A stretch of DNA of 64,000 nt from Ornithodoros turicata (Eukaryota; Arthropoda; Arachnida; Ixodida; Argasidae), in assembly GCF_037126465.1 (NCBI RefSeq), contig NC_088206.1:25794790-25858789 (forward strand), given 5' to 3'. Positions 1 through 11,450 of this stretch are shown here, piece by piece. Position numbers and translations under genes: made by a program. Numbering within the stretch: the stretch's first letter is position 1; each line of letters opens with the position of its first letter. Under the pieces are notes generated by a model that was not told where the DNA came from, searched no databases, and was given only the letters and a program-made list of their open reading frames with translations.

Positions 1-99
1 ATTACCAACGGACCTTTTTCACAACTGCTTATGCGCATGGCTGTGGCGCCGATGAGTATGAGTGAGCCGGGCAAGCTTATCTACATGTTCAATCAGCAG

Positions 100-425
100 T
101 CAGCATCAGGGCAGTCAGCAGGGACAGCCCCTTGACGACTGCTATCATAAAAGTTTTCTATGTTTACGCAGGTTGTGGAAATCTGTCGTTGAGTGATACC
201 AGAATCACTATGTTCCGAAGCGAATATTGCCACGCCTACAGCAACGTAACCAATGAAACAACTGACAGAAGACTATAAGAACTGTTGTCACTAGTGCCCA
301 GTTGGCAGTCAGCAGCGAAAGCTTGAAGACTGCTATCATAAACGTTTTCTGTGTTTACGCGGGTTGTGGAAATCTGTCGTTGAGTGATATCAGAACCACT
401 ATCTTCTGAAGCGAACCATCGACAC
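100..425. repeat. Direct duplication, period about 191 bp
   Basis: The stretch beginning GACTGCTATCATAAA at 137 recurs at 328. The copies stay alignable for about 100 bases with scattered substitutions, through the shared words GGTTGTGGAAATCTGTCG and TTGAGTGAT. No coding potential was seen. It may be two monomers of a longer tandem family whose other copies lie left of the window. Confidence 0.75.
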
Positions 426-1814
426 GTGCGACACGTCTCTCTATCCTATTTATTATTATTTCATTTTATTTATTTTTTTCTTTTGGGTATCCTCCTACCG
501 AAACCGCATCTCACCTACGTTCGGCACCAAAGTGCAAGAAGCGCAGAAATGGCTGATTCATAAAAGAAATACCTCAGTATTTTGGTCGGGTATTACTGTC
601 CATAGATGAACATTCAATGTTGTCGCATTGTCATTGTGTTTATGGTTCGAAGTTAGCACACGTGAAATGAATACGTTTTTGTTGTTCCTGGTGAAGGTTG
701 AAGCTGAGCTGGAATGTAGAAATAAGTGAAGGAGTCTATTTTCCAACACGGGACAACAAGCGCACGTGTCGACAAGGAAGCTGTGGAACTCAGGAAGGGA
801 AGTGCACGCATCCCCTCCTAAGTCTTCATCTCTGCGTTGCAAGTATTTTACTCGTCCTGCTTGTGTCCTGTGCTTGCTGTCCCCGACGTCTCATACTTTA
901 TGGTCCGAAACAGTCATTCCGAGGTAACAAATTCATGAGAAATAGGATACCTATTGACATTAGCCAGCAGCCTAATTTTAGCCATCACAAGGAATGCTCG
1001 AGGACACATTTTAAATGAGCCCAGGGGCCACCTTATCGAAACATTTATTTTCTTGCTCAAGTGTGTCATCCAGTGTCGCTCGTTCTCATTCATTTTATTT
1101 TTCGAGCATGCTCCACTCTCCGCCCTTACCGGTACGACCAATACAACATGTCCCATACGAAATAATAAGAGGCATTTCGCAGTGGGCACATGGACTGGAG
1201 AAGAACTCTTCCTGAATTGAAATGCTTTTGAGCACGTCGTTACTTTTCCAGACAGGCAGAAGACTGTACTCCATCATTTCGTGATAGATGAGCAGATTAC
1301 GATAAGGGCGGACGCGCGACCGCAGGCGGGCGGGAACGGCACGCTAATTTTCTTTTTATTTTATTTTCGCCTCTGATCATCCCCTCCCATTTCGGAGCCA
1401 ATCAAATCTTCCTTACCTCCTCCCCAATGAAACCGGAAAAACCGTGCTGAACGTCTGCAATAGACGATGAAGGATTCCCCGTCAATCCCTTTCGTTCGAG
1501 ATCGACGTATTTTCCGAGTTTTTCAGTATTTTCCTGTGGGCATCGGCAGCGCGCTGGGCCAGAAGCATATTACGAGAGGGGGCTGGCGGTTCGCATGGCG
1601 TTCTTCCAGGACTGGTGAGAAGCTGGGGCACGGCCGCTTTGTATTCCACGCGCTCCGTGGCTGGAGATAGTAGGGCGCGGGCATAGCATGCCTGCTCATT
1701 CGGCCCGGAGCGCCCGTTCAACCTCCTCCCCTATCCTCCTCTGCACCGCGCCGCTTGGGGCGCTCGCATCCTAGGGTTCCCCTCAGGTCACCGGAGCTCA
1801 TTCAAAACCACTGA
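426..1814. other. No gene recognised; GC-rich from about 1290
   Basis: Only short ORFs of about 60-106 codons occur here, none with a recognisable domain. From about 1290 to 1900 the sequence becomes GC- and CpG-richer than its surroundings. This would suit a promoter or first-exon region for the THAP exon starting at 1919, but no TATA box or initiator was identified. Confidence 0.5.
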
Positions 1815-1817
1815 TCC

Positions 1818-1858
1818 CACTGATCTCCATTGTAAAAGGCTGGATCGCGGATAGGGAG
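1818..1858 (+). repeat. Dispersed motif, copy 1, upstream of THAP exon 1
   Basis: A block of about 40 bases (CACTGATCTC then AGGCTGGATCGCG) lies about 60-100 bases upstream of the candidate THAP start codon. It recurs in inverted orientation at 5617-5658. The pairing suggests a dispersed 5'-end or promoter sequence carried by duplicated first exons, or a short repeat. Function is unknown. Confidence 0.5.
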
Positions 1859-1918
1859 CGCGATCGTGCGGCAACCGGCCGCCATCTTACTGTACCCAAA
1901 ACAGTCGCCGCAGCGATC

Positions 1919-1987
1919 ATGGCAACTTCTTGCAATTACGGTCGTACCAACCGTACCGGCAATGATACCGGGCCGAAATTTCTACAA
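1919..1987 (+). CDS. Candidate exon 1 of a THAP-domain gene
   Basis: An ATG at 1919 opens 23 codons reading MATSCNYGRTNRTGNDTG and ending at a strong splice donor (CAA|GTGAGT at 1988). The segment resembles the start of a THAP domain (Cys, then an NR pair, then KF just before the next exon), a C2CH zinc-binding DNA-recognition module. The second zinc Cys expected near residue 9 is Arg. As read, the exon ends in phase 0, while the downstream THAP exon needs two carried bases. One surplus T in the TTT near 1981 would restore the phase and give KFYK, the usual THAP wording. The exon may therefore be a decayed copy or contain a sequencing error. Linkage to exons 4.9 kb downstream is inferred. Confidence 0.45.
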
Positions 1988-2564
1988 GTGAGTCATTCTT
2001 TATCAAGGAATAAATAGGCGTCCATTCTGTACATTTATTTGACAATTATGAAGTGTTTTTTTGTCCAAAACCAGCACTGGGTGCAAGTTGTTTGATCGCT
2101 CTTCCGAGGTTCAATCGAACCCACTTGCATTTTACCCGCCGGCAAATACAGTTTGAGTGCATAACATGCTGGAGAGAACATGTTACACTACACTGATAGT
2201 GGTGTCATCAATATGTGCGAGCACTCGAGCGCTTTTCTGCATGCATTGCCAGCACGGTACCAAGTGTTCTCTACGGAAGCAAGTGCACAGTCATTTCTTT
2301 GAACCACCTTCGCGTATAAGTTCAGTATTACGTCATAATAAGACCAAGAGAGTCACCCTTTTTCTTGTATTGGTATTATTTCGTGCCTTGGTTTGATTTG
2401 TGACAAAGAATCCTACGTAACGGTGGTGTGGTGTGACTTGGATACTGCCTTTGTTTCTGAGCTATGTTGTCAGCTTGTTGCGATAATAATAATTTGTATC
2501 TTGTCGTGTTATTTGCAGCAGTGTGGTCCCTCAATACAGGTTTCCTCACGGGGGCTACCCAGAG

Positions 2565-2847
2565 GATCGTCTGTGTCATCGAGCATCACCTGTGTCATCG
2601 TCTGATGCGATCGAGCTTACAGATAAGTATCATGTTCCTCATTCACGGGTTCCTACTGTACGAGGAGGAACCACCCCAGTGCACGCACTGTGGTGAGCCT
2701 CTCTCAATTTTGTACATTCTCTTTACATGTTCACATCATGGAACACATCACTTCAAAGAGCTTTATATACACCTTAGACCCCTTCACCCAGCATTGTGTC
2801 TTAGTGATGAAGCTATAATTTCTTTTACAACAGCGTTTAAACGTTGA
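2565..2847 (+). pseudogene. 3' tail of a Jockey/CR1-like non-LTR ORF2
   Basis: The + frame running to the stop at 2845-2847 contains THG-like LIHGFLLYEEEPPQCTHCG followed by LSILYILFTCSHH. This is the usual C-terminal layout of arthropod non-LTR ORF2 proteins after RNase H: a hydrophobic-basic run, a PPxC..CG turn and an H-x3-C zinc-knuckle-like end. Sequence upstream of about 2565 has no RT or RNase H motifs, so this is a severely 5'-truncated insertion, the normal outcome of incomplete target-primed reverse transcription. It lies in the presumed first intron of the THAP gene. No intact poly(A) tail or target duplication was identified. Confidence 0.55.
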
Positions 2848-2978
2848 AATTTTTAAAAGATATCAAGATTGTAAAACCTGTTTTAAACTGATGTTTTAAA
2901 CATTTATGCGATGCTTTTACTAAACAACATATTTATTTTTAACTAGTTGCAGCCTAACAAATGTTCTCTCCTTCACAG

Positions 2979-3091
2979 CTGCCTCGACATACGCAAGAAA
3001 TGGGTGCAAAACCTGAGCAGTGCCCACAAACTTCGATCACCGCAGCACCTCCAAAAAGTAAAAGCATATGTGTCACATGAGATTTTTAAAG
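2979..3091 (+). pseudogene. Degenerate or alternative THAP second exon
   Basis: An acceptor (CTTCACAG) precedes 113 bases open in the phase needing two carried bases, ending at a donor (AAAG|GTATTC). The reading contains CLDIRKKWVQNLSS, resembling the middle of a THAP domain where a conserved Trp follows basic residues. The CSxHF half of the C2CH motif is missing. Entry and exit phases are the same as for the better THAP exon at 6909-7096, and the acceptor regions align (cacag, then ct-cc, then catacg). I read it as a duplicated exon that decayed. A mutually exclusive alternative exon is less likely. A hAT MITE begins only 11 bases after its end. Confidence 0.35.
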
Positions 3092-3101
3092 GTATTCATA
3101 G

Positions 3102-3604
3102 CAGTGATGGCCAGTAGTTAACTACATGTAGTTAAACTACCTGATTGTAGTTAAAAAGTAGTTATCAACTACTTGCAGAAATGTAGTGTGCAACTACTAG
3201 TTAAACTACTATTTCGAGTAGTTGGCTACAGTAGTTAGGTTACTGCAGGCGCCAACTACTTCCGATTTTGCCGCAAGCTTTACGGCATGGCTGTGCTTCC
3301 GATTTTTACCTTGAGCTACTTGTTTGATGAGAACGGAGGTGCAGAGCAATTGTGCCGTGCATGTGTACTAAATTTTCACTTTTATCACTGCTTGTGATTC
3401 ATATTTAGGGGTCTTAGAACGCTATAGAATGGGATTGGTGTTGATGGACAACATTAAGTAGTTATAGATGTAGTTAAACTACACTGCAGTAGTTAAAGAG
3501 GTAGTTTTAACTACCCTGCCTGAAAAGTAGTTGAACTACTAGTTAAACTACTCCATTGCGAAGTAGTTAGTAGTTATAGTAGAAGTACTTAGTGGCCATC
3601 ACTG
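3102..3604. mobile_element. hAT-type MITE, copy 1 (503 bp)
   Basis: The element starts CAGTGATGGCC and ends GGCCATCACTG, imperfect terminal inverted repeats that continue as many GTAGTT/AACTAC words. It is flanked by a perfect 8-bp target duplication, ATTCATAG (3094-3101 and 3605-3612), which is diagnostic of the hAT superfamily. There is no coding capacity, so it is non-autonomous. A longer relative in opposite orientation lies at 58760-59630. It is inserted in the presumed THAP intron just behind the degenerate exon. Confidence 0.93.
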
Positions 3605-3612
3605 ATTCATAG

Positions 3613-6600
3613 TATATAATACCTTGTATTAACTGTTGTAGATCTAACCCACCTCTACAGTGTACACCCTCAGGAATTAAAACTCGTTGCGGAACTGTGG
3701 TCATTGTTTCAGTTACTAGGCATGCACATATATGCTATAAGAAGAAAATTATTTCTTGAGAATGCACTACTGTTGATCATACTCATGCAGCTGTAGGTTT
3801 ACCTTCGGCCTCTTGGAACTCTCTGTAGTTGCCTTAGCTGCAGGAGGAGTGTCCTCCAGCATGTAAACTACTTGCAAAAATATTGACGTATTTAAGGTTA
3901 TGACACAGTTTGAAGGGTTTCAATTCAGGAAATTTGCAGTGGCAGGGCCTGCCAGAGTGAAACCTACTGAATATTTATGGTGTCGAAGGGGCGGTTCCTT
4001 CAGGACAGGGATATCTTGGATGGGAGCAAAAAGCTTGAAATTAACAAAGTGTTGTTTGCATTACGCAATTTGTAATACACTGAACACATAGGCAGCAAAA
4101 CAAAAATTTAAAATTCAGCATGTATGAAAATTGGGTGCAACAAATTTACATAGTGTACCTGTACGTTGTCATTTCTGTGATATATATTGTCATTGCAGGG
4201 AGGTCACAAAACAATAAATGTATTGTTTTGTCACTTCCCTGCGCATTCATTGTATCTTGAAATGCGTATATGCCCGAATAAATGTTGAACTTGAAAAATG
4301 TATATTTTCTTTATTCATAGAGCATAACATCACTTATCTTTACAAAAGCATATCGTGTTAATCTTTGTCACTCAGAATGCACAACCAAGAAAGCCATCTT
4401 CCACTAAACATCACGTTTGACAAGATTCAGTTGGTATCATTTCATACACAGGGAACACCAGGGCTCCAGTTTCAAGCTCCAAATCGTCATGTTGCAGTTG
4501 GGAAACCGTACATGTGTAGTGCAAGTGAGCCCTCGCACATGAAAATGTAAGATGGGAGTCACTGTTAATGCAAAGTGACTCCTATGAGAGAGACTGACGC
4601 TGAAGAAAAGTGTGCAAACTGCGGAAAGTGCCATAGAGGGTTTTCAGAAACCGTGCCTGGTTTCACAGCAGTGCTACCACATTCCCTTTTAGATGACGAT
4701 GATAATGATTGGAGTTTCAGATGTGCAGCTGCATTTTTTGCAAGGTGCTCCACATAACTAGCATGACAAAGTCAGCAGTGGATGGCAGGCCCCCATCCTT
4801 ACGCAGCTTTGTTCACGCTGCAGTTCTATTCAGCAAAAGCATGTGAGTACGCGAGAAGGACATTCAATTTCACCTGCAAATAATCAGAGCAAATGAAGGA
4901 AGAAGAAAAAAGAAGTGCTGTACTTCAAAAGGATATAAGTCTTGTGTCTCAAGGAGGTGTTAATACTTACTAAATAACTTTATTAAGTTTACATCAACAC
5001 CTAGATTAACTGGCCTAAGCGTAATCTAATTGCGTGCAGTAATTGTTTGGGATGCTTCGGTGTGTTCATATTTGCGAGGCACTACATCGAAGACACCACT
5101 GTCGTTCACTAAAAGACCCTTTCTTGCTTGATATCAATCAAATAAAACGCATACGCCTGTTTGAAACAACGGCTGTGATTCTACGGGGCGATTTCTTTCT
5201 ACCATGCGGGTATCCCTTCTGGGACCGTTCTTTGTGGAACAATTTTTGTCCAGAACGCAGCACGGGATATTATATACATGGTTGTTGTTAACCTCACATC
5301 GTTTCTTATTGAAATATTGGCTGGGAAACGTGCTGTAGTACAATTCCCAGCGCTGCACTGCAGTGACGGTCTAGTTTCGGAATGCAAAACATAACGTTAT
5401 TAAGAATCGAAATGCAGGGCACCTGCGAAACACTGTTAGGATACATCAGTATACTGGCACCTTACAAAATCGCGTGACGACAAACAATGATCAACGCCTG
5501 TAGCGCAATAAATACTCACAATCTCTGTTGCCTCCCATTGTTTCCAATGGGCACACGCAGCGTTTTAGGGCCCACCAACATGGCGGCCCGAATGCGTGCC
5601 TCTCTCCCACGAGCCCCTCTCCCATACGCGATCCAGCCTTTATACATAGAGATCAGTGTCCAAAACTGCCGTCAAACTAAGGAAGCCGCCATCAGGCGTC
5701 CCCATGTTGCCAGGCCAGAACTGGCGGAGCCCGCTAGTTTTGGCGGAGGAAATCTGAACAATGGTTTTGGTTCATGTTTGTCGTTTTGTTACTTTATGTG
5801 TTACTTTGTGTTTGTTACTGTGTTCCAAACAAAGACGTGTGAAACGTGATAAAAAGCGATTAAATCTAGAGTGGGGTTCTATCTTGTGTGTTTTATTGTT
5901 CCGATGTATTCTTTTAGACTGGCCTCCACCTCTGAGCTTTCTAACTCGAGCCTACTTATATTTCGGTTTCTATTCCGTGGGTGCCAAACCTGTCAAGCCA
6001 TAAAACGCGTGAACGTGTCTTTAATTAGTGAGTTTATTGGCGATTTCAAAGATATCATGGTTACCGATGCCTTTAAATGGAGCCGAAATCCGAGAGCTTC
6101 GACGGTGTTTCGGAAGTCAGCAACATAAACATGAAACTCCCCATTGGCCTCTGGCGATGGAACTCCCCATTCTTATCTTAAAATAAAGTTGTTATTGTTG
6201 TTGCCCAATAAATGCATAAAAGAGAACTGCAAGCAGCACAGAGAGGGTGGATCAGGAGCATCTTTCCTAAAGTAAGTAGCCTGCTTTTCCTACTTTCATG
6301 TGTGTGAAATTCTTCCACTATGTTTTTGAGTGAATAAAGTTTGTCTTTCCCTGGCCGTGCATCTTTTAACATCAGAGTGCCAATATGTATAAACACAGCT
6401 TTATATTTGTAACATTCACCCAAACCTATAAATTTAAACATCAGAAATATTTTACTAACACTGCATTGACTAGAGGGCACATGTCACAAGGTATTATGCC
6501 GCTTAGCACCCACCTTATCCCAGTTACTTATATTTGTTTGATCCCATGTGCCATGTTTTTGTTCAACAATCTGAGAAAAGGTACCGAAAGAAGCAGTGCA

Positions 6601-6908
6601 AGTTACTAAGAAAATAATTGCATTTCAGATACAAGTACACACACATATAGGAGCACCTTGTATTTTCCTCAAGCTAGTACAAGCACTCAGATATTTTCAA
6701 TCTGGGAATACGGCAAGCAGATGCTGCACCATCCCATTAACAGCTCCACTCGGGAAGGCTCTGGGGATGCATGCACCTGCAGCTGGAGATCCTACAACTT
6801 TTTCCTACACATTTGAAGGCGTATTATGCGTGTGCTACATAAAGATAAAGAGGGCACTACTTCTGTTGTTTCTGTAACATTGTTAATGAAAATTTGTCGC
6901 CCTCACAG
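3613..6908. other. Intronic or intergenic sequence, no confident gene
   Basis: AT-rich sequence with only short ORFs. AATAAA occurs near 4279 and in AAAATAAAG near 6181, each after AT-rich stretches, so fragments of transcribed 3' ends are possible. An ORF at 4575-4757 (+) has CANCGKCH near its start but matches no family I can name. If the THAP exons at 1919 and 6909 belong to one gene, all of this is intron. Confidence 0.4.
5617..5658 (-). repeat. Dispersed motif, copy 2 (inverted)
   Basis: The reverse complement of this block matches 1818-1858 (CACTGATCTC, then AGGCTGGATCGCG). On the - strand it is followed within about 130 bases by an ATG and a GTGAGT donor-like site, the same arrangement as copy 1. 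That hints at a second, oppositely oriented first-exon or promoter duplicate. No THAP reading was found downstream of it. Confidence 0.45.
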
Positions 6909-7096
6909 GCTCCCACAGCAGCATACGGAACGATATTCGAAATGGGTTCATCGACTTGAGGAAGTGAATGTGAAATCCTACACTGACTGCAAACACGACC
7001 TCATGTGCTCCACTCATTTTCAGCAATGCTCCTTTTATGGTGGACACAGTCGAGCTGTACTGAAGCCTGGTGCATTCCCTAGCGTTCCGGCACCAG
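6909..7096 (+). CDS. THAP-domain exon
   Basis: The exon is bounded by an acceptor (CGCCCTCACAG) and a donor (CACCAG|GTCAAC) and is open throughout. It reads RYSKWVHRLEEVNV, then MCSTHFQQCSFYGG, then AVLKPGAFPSVP. These are the conserved second half of a THAP domain: the Trp, the CSxHF zinc pair, the Phe of the loop, and a closing LKxxAxPS motif, close to the AVPT-type ending typical of the family. THAP proteins bind DNA sequence-specifically; some are host transcription or cell-cycle factors and others are transposase-derived. The exon enters in the phase needing two bases and exits in phase 1, which fits the next exon exactly. No DDE or P-type transposase domain lies nearby, so a small host THAP gene is plausible. 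Confidence 0.7.
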
Positions 7097-7218
7097 GTCA
7101 ACAAAGTATACATGTTCAGGTCATGGAGCTTACACTGTTTCATTCCTTTTAGTGTCAGTGTGCCTCTGTACTTCTCTGTGAATTTTCTCAATTTTATCCT
7201 GCTTGTGCTTGTGTGCAG

Positions 7219-7379
7219 GTCATGCAAGAGTATACCAACAGCAAAGTGTGTCTCAGATGCAAACTTCATCAAGCATTTGCCATGAAGCCATGACACCGGA
7301 ACGGCTTCACTTGGGCCATTCAGTTGAAAGTCTGCTTGCGGCGTACTTTTTGCTTGAGCAAGGGTTCTCAAATCCTTAA
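7219..7379 (+). CDS. Terminal exon of the THAP gene
   Basis: After an acceptor (TGTGTGCAG at 7210-7218) the phase carried from the THAP exon stays open for 53 codons. It includes VYQQQSVSQMQTSSSICHEA and ESLLAAYFLLEQGFSNP before TAA at 7377. The matched phase across a 122-base intron, followed at once by AATAAA, is good evidence for a true 3' end. The tail is Gln/Ser-rich with no recognised domain. The encoded protein would be short, a THAP domain plus about 55 residues, like truncated THAP paralogues. Expression is untested. Confidence 0.6.
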
Positions 7380-7381
7380 AA

Positions 7382-7387
7382 AATAAA
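7382..7387 (+). terminator. Polyadenylation signal of the THAP gene
   Basis: AATAAA begins two bases after the TAA stop of the terminal THAP exon. Its position fits a very short 3' UTR with cleavage near 7400-7410. Confidence 0.6.
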
Positions 7388-7828
7388 GTACTAATTAAAA
7401 GTACATGATTCCGGCATAAATGTAATTTTTAAAAGCCAGAAAAGCCAAAAAAGGGTGGCCAGATAGTTTGTGTGAGGCATATTCATCTAACACATGTTAC
7501 ATTACTAAAATTCATGTACTAACCACAAAACTATGGCTTAAATTTTTGTGCAATTACACCAAAACCAAGGAAGAATCTCCAGCAAAGTGCGCGGGCACTA
7601 CGACTGTCTACATCAAGCAGCTATGTGCTACAACATGTTCTACATCGTGGCTGCTCGGTCGATCATCTCTTTTATAGGGGGAATACAGACACTGACAGTG
7701 CAGCGTGGTGAATACTCCTGTGTAGTACAGTCACAGCTTGTTACAGAGAAGTCAATGCAATTGTATTTTCACTGAAACAAAATAGAATCATCTCTTGATT
7801 GATGAAATTCACAAATTCCTTTATTTTA
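7388..7828. other. Spacer with no recognised gene
   Basis: AT-rich sequence between the THAP gene end and the Kolobok-like element. Only ORFs under 76 codons, without recognisable motifs. Confidence 0.5.
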
Positions 7829-7832
7829 TTAA

Positions 7833-10800
7833 AGGGACCGAAAAGTGAAAAATAACCCCCATATTTTTGCCCACTGTCGTGCACAACATCGTTGTTTGAT
7901 AAGACACCGAAAGCATTACTTCTCAATTCGGCATATTTTTTACGTATAAATATTTTGAAGATTGCCGGAACATGGACGGTGCTGCCCGCGAACGGCGAAA
8001 AAGAGCAACTTCGGTTTCAGGTCCAGGGCTCCCAGGGATTGGTCAACCCTTACCACGTGAGAGTTAATTTTGTAGAGAACAAAGCTGACGCACACTATCT
8101 TACAGCTAAACACTATTCTAAAAATGACGCTCACTTCCATAGCGTTTACGTTAATAAAGCATTCAGCTACTTCGCCGCTACGAGCTACGATCCGCCGCGA
8201 CATCTGCAAGGCCGTCTGTGTTATCGCGTTTATTGTTTACGTCGTGGGCGGTCGTGTCGAAGAGAAGTGAATGACATGTTCGTGGTTGTTGTGTCAATTA
8301 TTCGAGAGACCTACATATGCCTGGTGCAGTTTTGGTGTTCGGGAATGCAAAAATCATGTTCGTTCACCATCGACGGCAGGCGTTCCTACCACAAGATTCA
8401 ACAGGAGAGTGCGCGAAAACGAATGTGGTTCAAAACACTCGGTTATTAGATGTAGCAGTCGTGTGGTATGTGCTGAGCTCATTTTGCTGCCGATGACTAC
8501 GAAGATGCCGTAGAAGGCGAATTGCGAAGACGTCCGAAGCACACTGATGCTGAGTACCCAGTGATTTTGCTTCACCGAGGTGACGAGTTCAACACAACGT
8601 CTTAGGTATGTACAGGCGTCACACATGTATAAATTATAATATAGCGACGACGTATTCCATTTAACTTATGTTATCCTACTTGTCCCGTACTCAACATTGT
8701 CAACATCAACAAATTTAATTTTAGGGGCCTTCCAGTGTTGAAGTGGCGCAAAACTGCTTCGTATGTGTGATCCAGGAACTCAAGTTGACATGACAGAAAC
8801 AGCTGAAAGCAGGTATGCAAAGTCCACAGATGGAAGCACTAGATTTGTTACGTGTTGCAGACTTTGTGACATTTTTTTGAGTCTTTGGACAGGTGCAGAA
8901 CATTAGTATGACGTCAACAAGAGGAGAAGAAACCGATGAGAACTACTAGCTTGTTTGAAGGGTACGAGAATACTTCCTGTTGAGATGGAGTTATGACTTT
9001 ATGACTAAGGAACGCTAATTAATTTTCTAGAGATGCATCCTCTACACTTGAATACCCAGTGCAACAGCAAACGTTCATTGTCTTTGAAGCCACAACTACT
9101 GGAATTGTTCAATGTGTGTCAGAGCTGCAGTGAGGCATGGAAGGTTACAACATCATATTGGTCCTAAATTTGCAGAGTTCCCCTATCTCGGACGCAACTG
9201 TCATTTCTCTTTATTGCTCTTCCGATCCTACCTTCTCAGAGACTAATATGGTTCACCGTACACTGCATGGGCACTGCTTTTCTCTACTCATGCTTTCGGT
9301 TTCTTGTTCTGTTGAATAAATCTTCACTTGAGTTTGCAGCCAGTACGCTGTCTACTGTGTTTGCCTATATTGTTTGCCTATATTGTTTGCATCTATATTG
9401 ATGTGCTCTAACGGTACAGCACATCAACATCCCAACGACCTACCAAACAACCTTGCCTAGTCCTACTTTTGGATGGAAACTAGACAATGTGGTAACATCC
9501 ACATATATAAAGTTTTAGTCGACGGAGATTTGCTGTTTTTGTACAACCTTCATTGTACATTTCTTTTGTCTCATTTAGCATGCCTGAAGAAATGTCCTGA
9601 TCTTCATCAAGATGACAGGTCATTGTTTGATCTGCAGCATCATTTTTCCTGTAATCTTTTCACCAACAGAAAATACAAAACTGAAAGAAACAGAAAGACG
9701 AAACTGTTTATACTTCTTTTGTTTATTTTGTTGCAGGTTTTACAACTCTATCAAGTACGTCAAAACATCAGACGGCAGGGAGTCCTACTCTATTTCCTAA
9801 ATCCCTGGGCAATAAAAAAGAAAGATATAGTTTGAATTGTGACAAAATGTTGCTTCTGCTCTTATATTATATTTCAATTAAATGTTACGATGCATTTGTA
9901 GTGTACACTGAAGCCAGTTTCAATTTGCAGAGCTGCCAAAAGTACTTTACAAAAGTACATCTCAGTTACAGTAACAGAGAACTTATGCAATAAATTATTT
10001 AGCCATTTTGGAGTACTATGCACTTCAATGGTTAACTTTGAACCCAGATCAAGGGTTAATAATAATTGAAGTCAACCCTCAAGTCCTTCTTTACAAATGT
10101 TAGTTGGCGACGTGATAATGAATCAGTTACAAGTACTCCGTTTAGCAAAACAGAGTTAATTAAGTGGTAAATCCGAATCTTGGTTCAATTATTAGTTGAC
10201 ATTTGGAAACGTGGTCACTAAGAAGTATACTAAACGGTTATAAACACAGTTCAGCTGAATGACACTGATGACAATTGTCTTACTTACTCCTCACATATAC
10301 AAGTGGGACATGAGTATAACCTACAACTACATCTATGCCCACAGGTTACTCAACCCTCCAGGAACAAACTAGTAATTATAATATGCTGTGACAGCAAAGA
10401 AAAAGCAATGAGAAAAACTTGCAGCAAACAAGAAATGAAAATATGCTGACAACATTTCTACAGGTCAGCGCACTGATGGGAAAGCATCCCTAATAGCATG
10501 CATGACGCAGTGACTTTCATCTTTCATCGCAGATCGAGATCCAGTGGAGTATTTCCTATTGTATTTTCTCGGAGCACCCCATATCCTTGTGAATGGCCGA
10601 CAGGTGGTATAACGGAATTTCCTGCAGAAATAAGGGTTTTCCGTCCAGTTTGCCGTTCAAGTAGCGCGTAAAGACCACACGGCGCTGCCGTGTACGTTGC
10701 CATGCTCTTCGGTTTCTCGGATGTATGTAAAAGACACTTGCAGCACTTCGGTGTCAAGGCACAGTATTTCGAAATATTCGTTAGTTCTGATGCAATCGTC

Positions 10801-11446
10801 TGTCTGCTTTTCACACGCATTCTCTACCTCTCGGCAGCAAAAACCGTAGTATCCATCCGTAGTATCCGTCGGTTTGCATTTCACACATGAACACCTGCAC
10901 GACGAAAAAACAGCGCTTGTTTCGGCTTACACAAGTGCTTCTCCCTGATACATGGAAATTTCACAAAGCAGTCCATGTTCACGGCACGGTGAGCTACTGC
11001 TGAGGACGAATGTGACTCCGATTAATCTCTGGACGAGGAATCTTCTGCTGCGAAGAACACACTTTCCAGCACGCTAACGCACGAACAACAGTTCTGTGTG
11101 AGCGACAGTTCTCGAATGCGGAATTCCAGCGCACTCATGTTCAAGAGGCTCGACATTCTCGACGTAGAAAGTGGTCACAAATGCCCACTGCCATTTTCGT
11201 TTTCGCCGGATTAGCGCCCGGAAGTGCGCGTATTACATGCGTCCTCGACAGATGGCGCGGGGTCATGCAATTGTTGACATACCGCTCGGTTTCCTACTAG
11301 GTCCCTGGACATGCAATTATGGAAAATTCGATTACAGAAAAACTACAGCGATTTCGGCGGAGTTCTTTGATATTTGAACTTTTGAAGGTTCAAGCTTTTC
11401 GCTGAACATAAAGTTTCGATAGGTTTATATTCACTTTTCGGTCCCT
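7833..11446. mobile_element. TTAA-flanked Kolobok-like DNA transposon (3.6 kb)
   Basis: The 17-bp terminal inverted repeat AGGGACCGAAAAGTGAA begins at 7833, and its reverse complement ends at 11446. Both ends abut the tetranucleotide TTAA (7829-7832 and 11447-11450). TTAA duplications occur in piggyBac and Kolobok; AGGG-type ends fit Kolobok better than the CCC-type ends of piggyBac. No intact transposase ORF was found, so the copy is probably non-autonomous. The - strand carries a P2X7-C-terminus-like reading at 10524-10910. Other TTAA elements with related AGGRAC ends occur at 22419-23034 and 46773-47239. Confidence 0.85.
10524..10910 (-). pseudogene. P2X7 C-terminal-like cysteine domain inside the Kolobok-like element
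   Basis: The - strand reads CSCVKCKPT, then GYYGFCCREVENACEK, then DDCIRTNEYFEILCLD and EVLQVSFTYIRE. This pattern (CC followed by R/E, a later CI..xE.F, a CL, then VLQ..F.Y.R) resembles the intracellular C-terminal domain of P2X7 receptors. As I recall, related domains also appear alone in invertebrate proteins, often beside transposon sequences. The expected follow-on block with an AYRxYxxW-type signature is missing; the frame stops at 10657-10659 and a second frame carries on to 10524. I see no membrane segments or ion-channel part. It may be a captured host domain or a transposon accessory protein. Function is unassigned. Confidence 0.5.
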
Positions 11447-11450
11447 TTAA

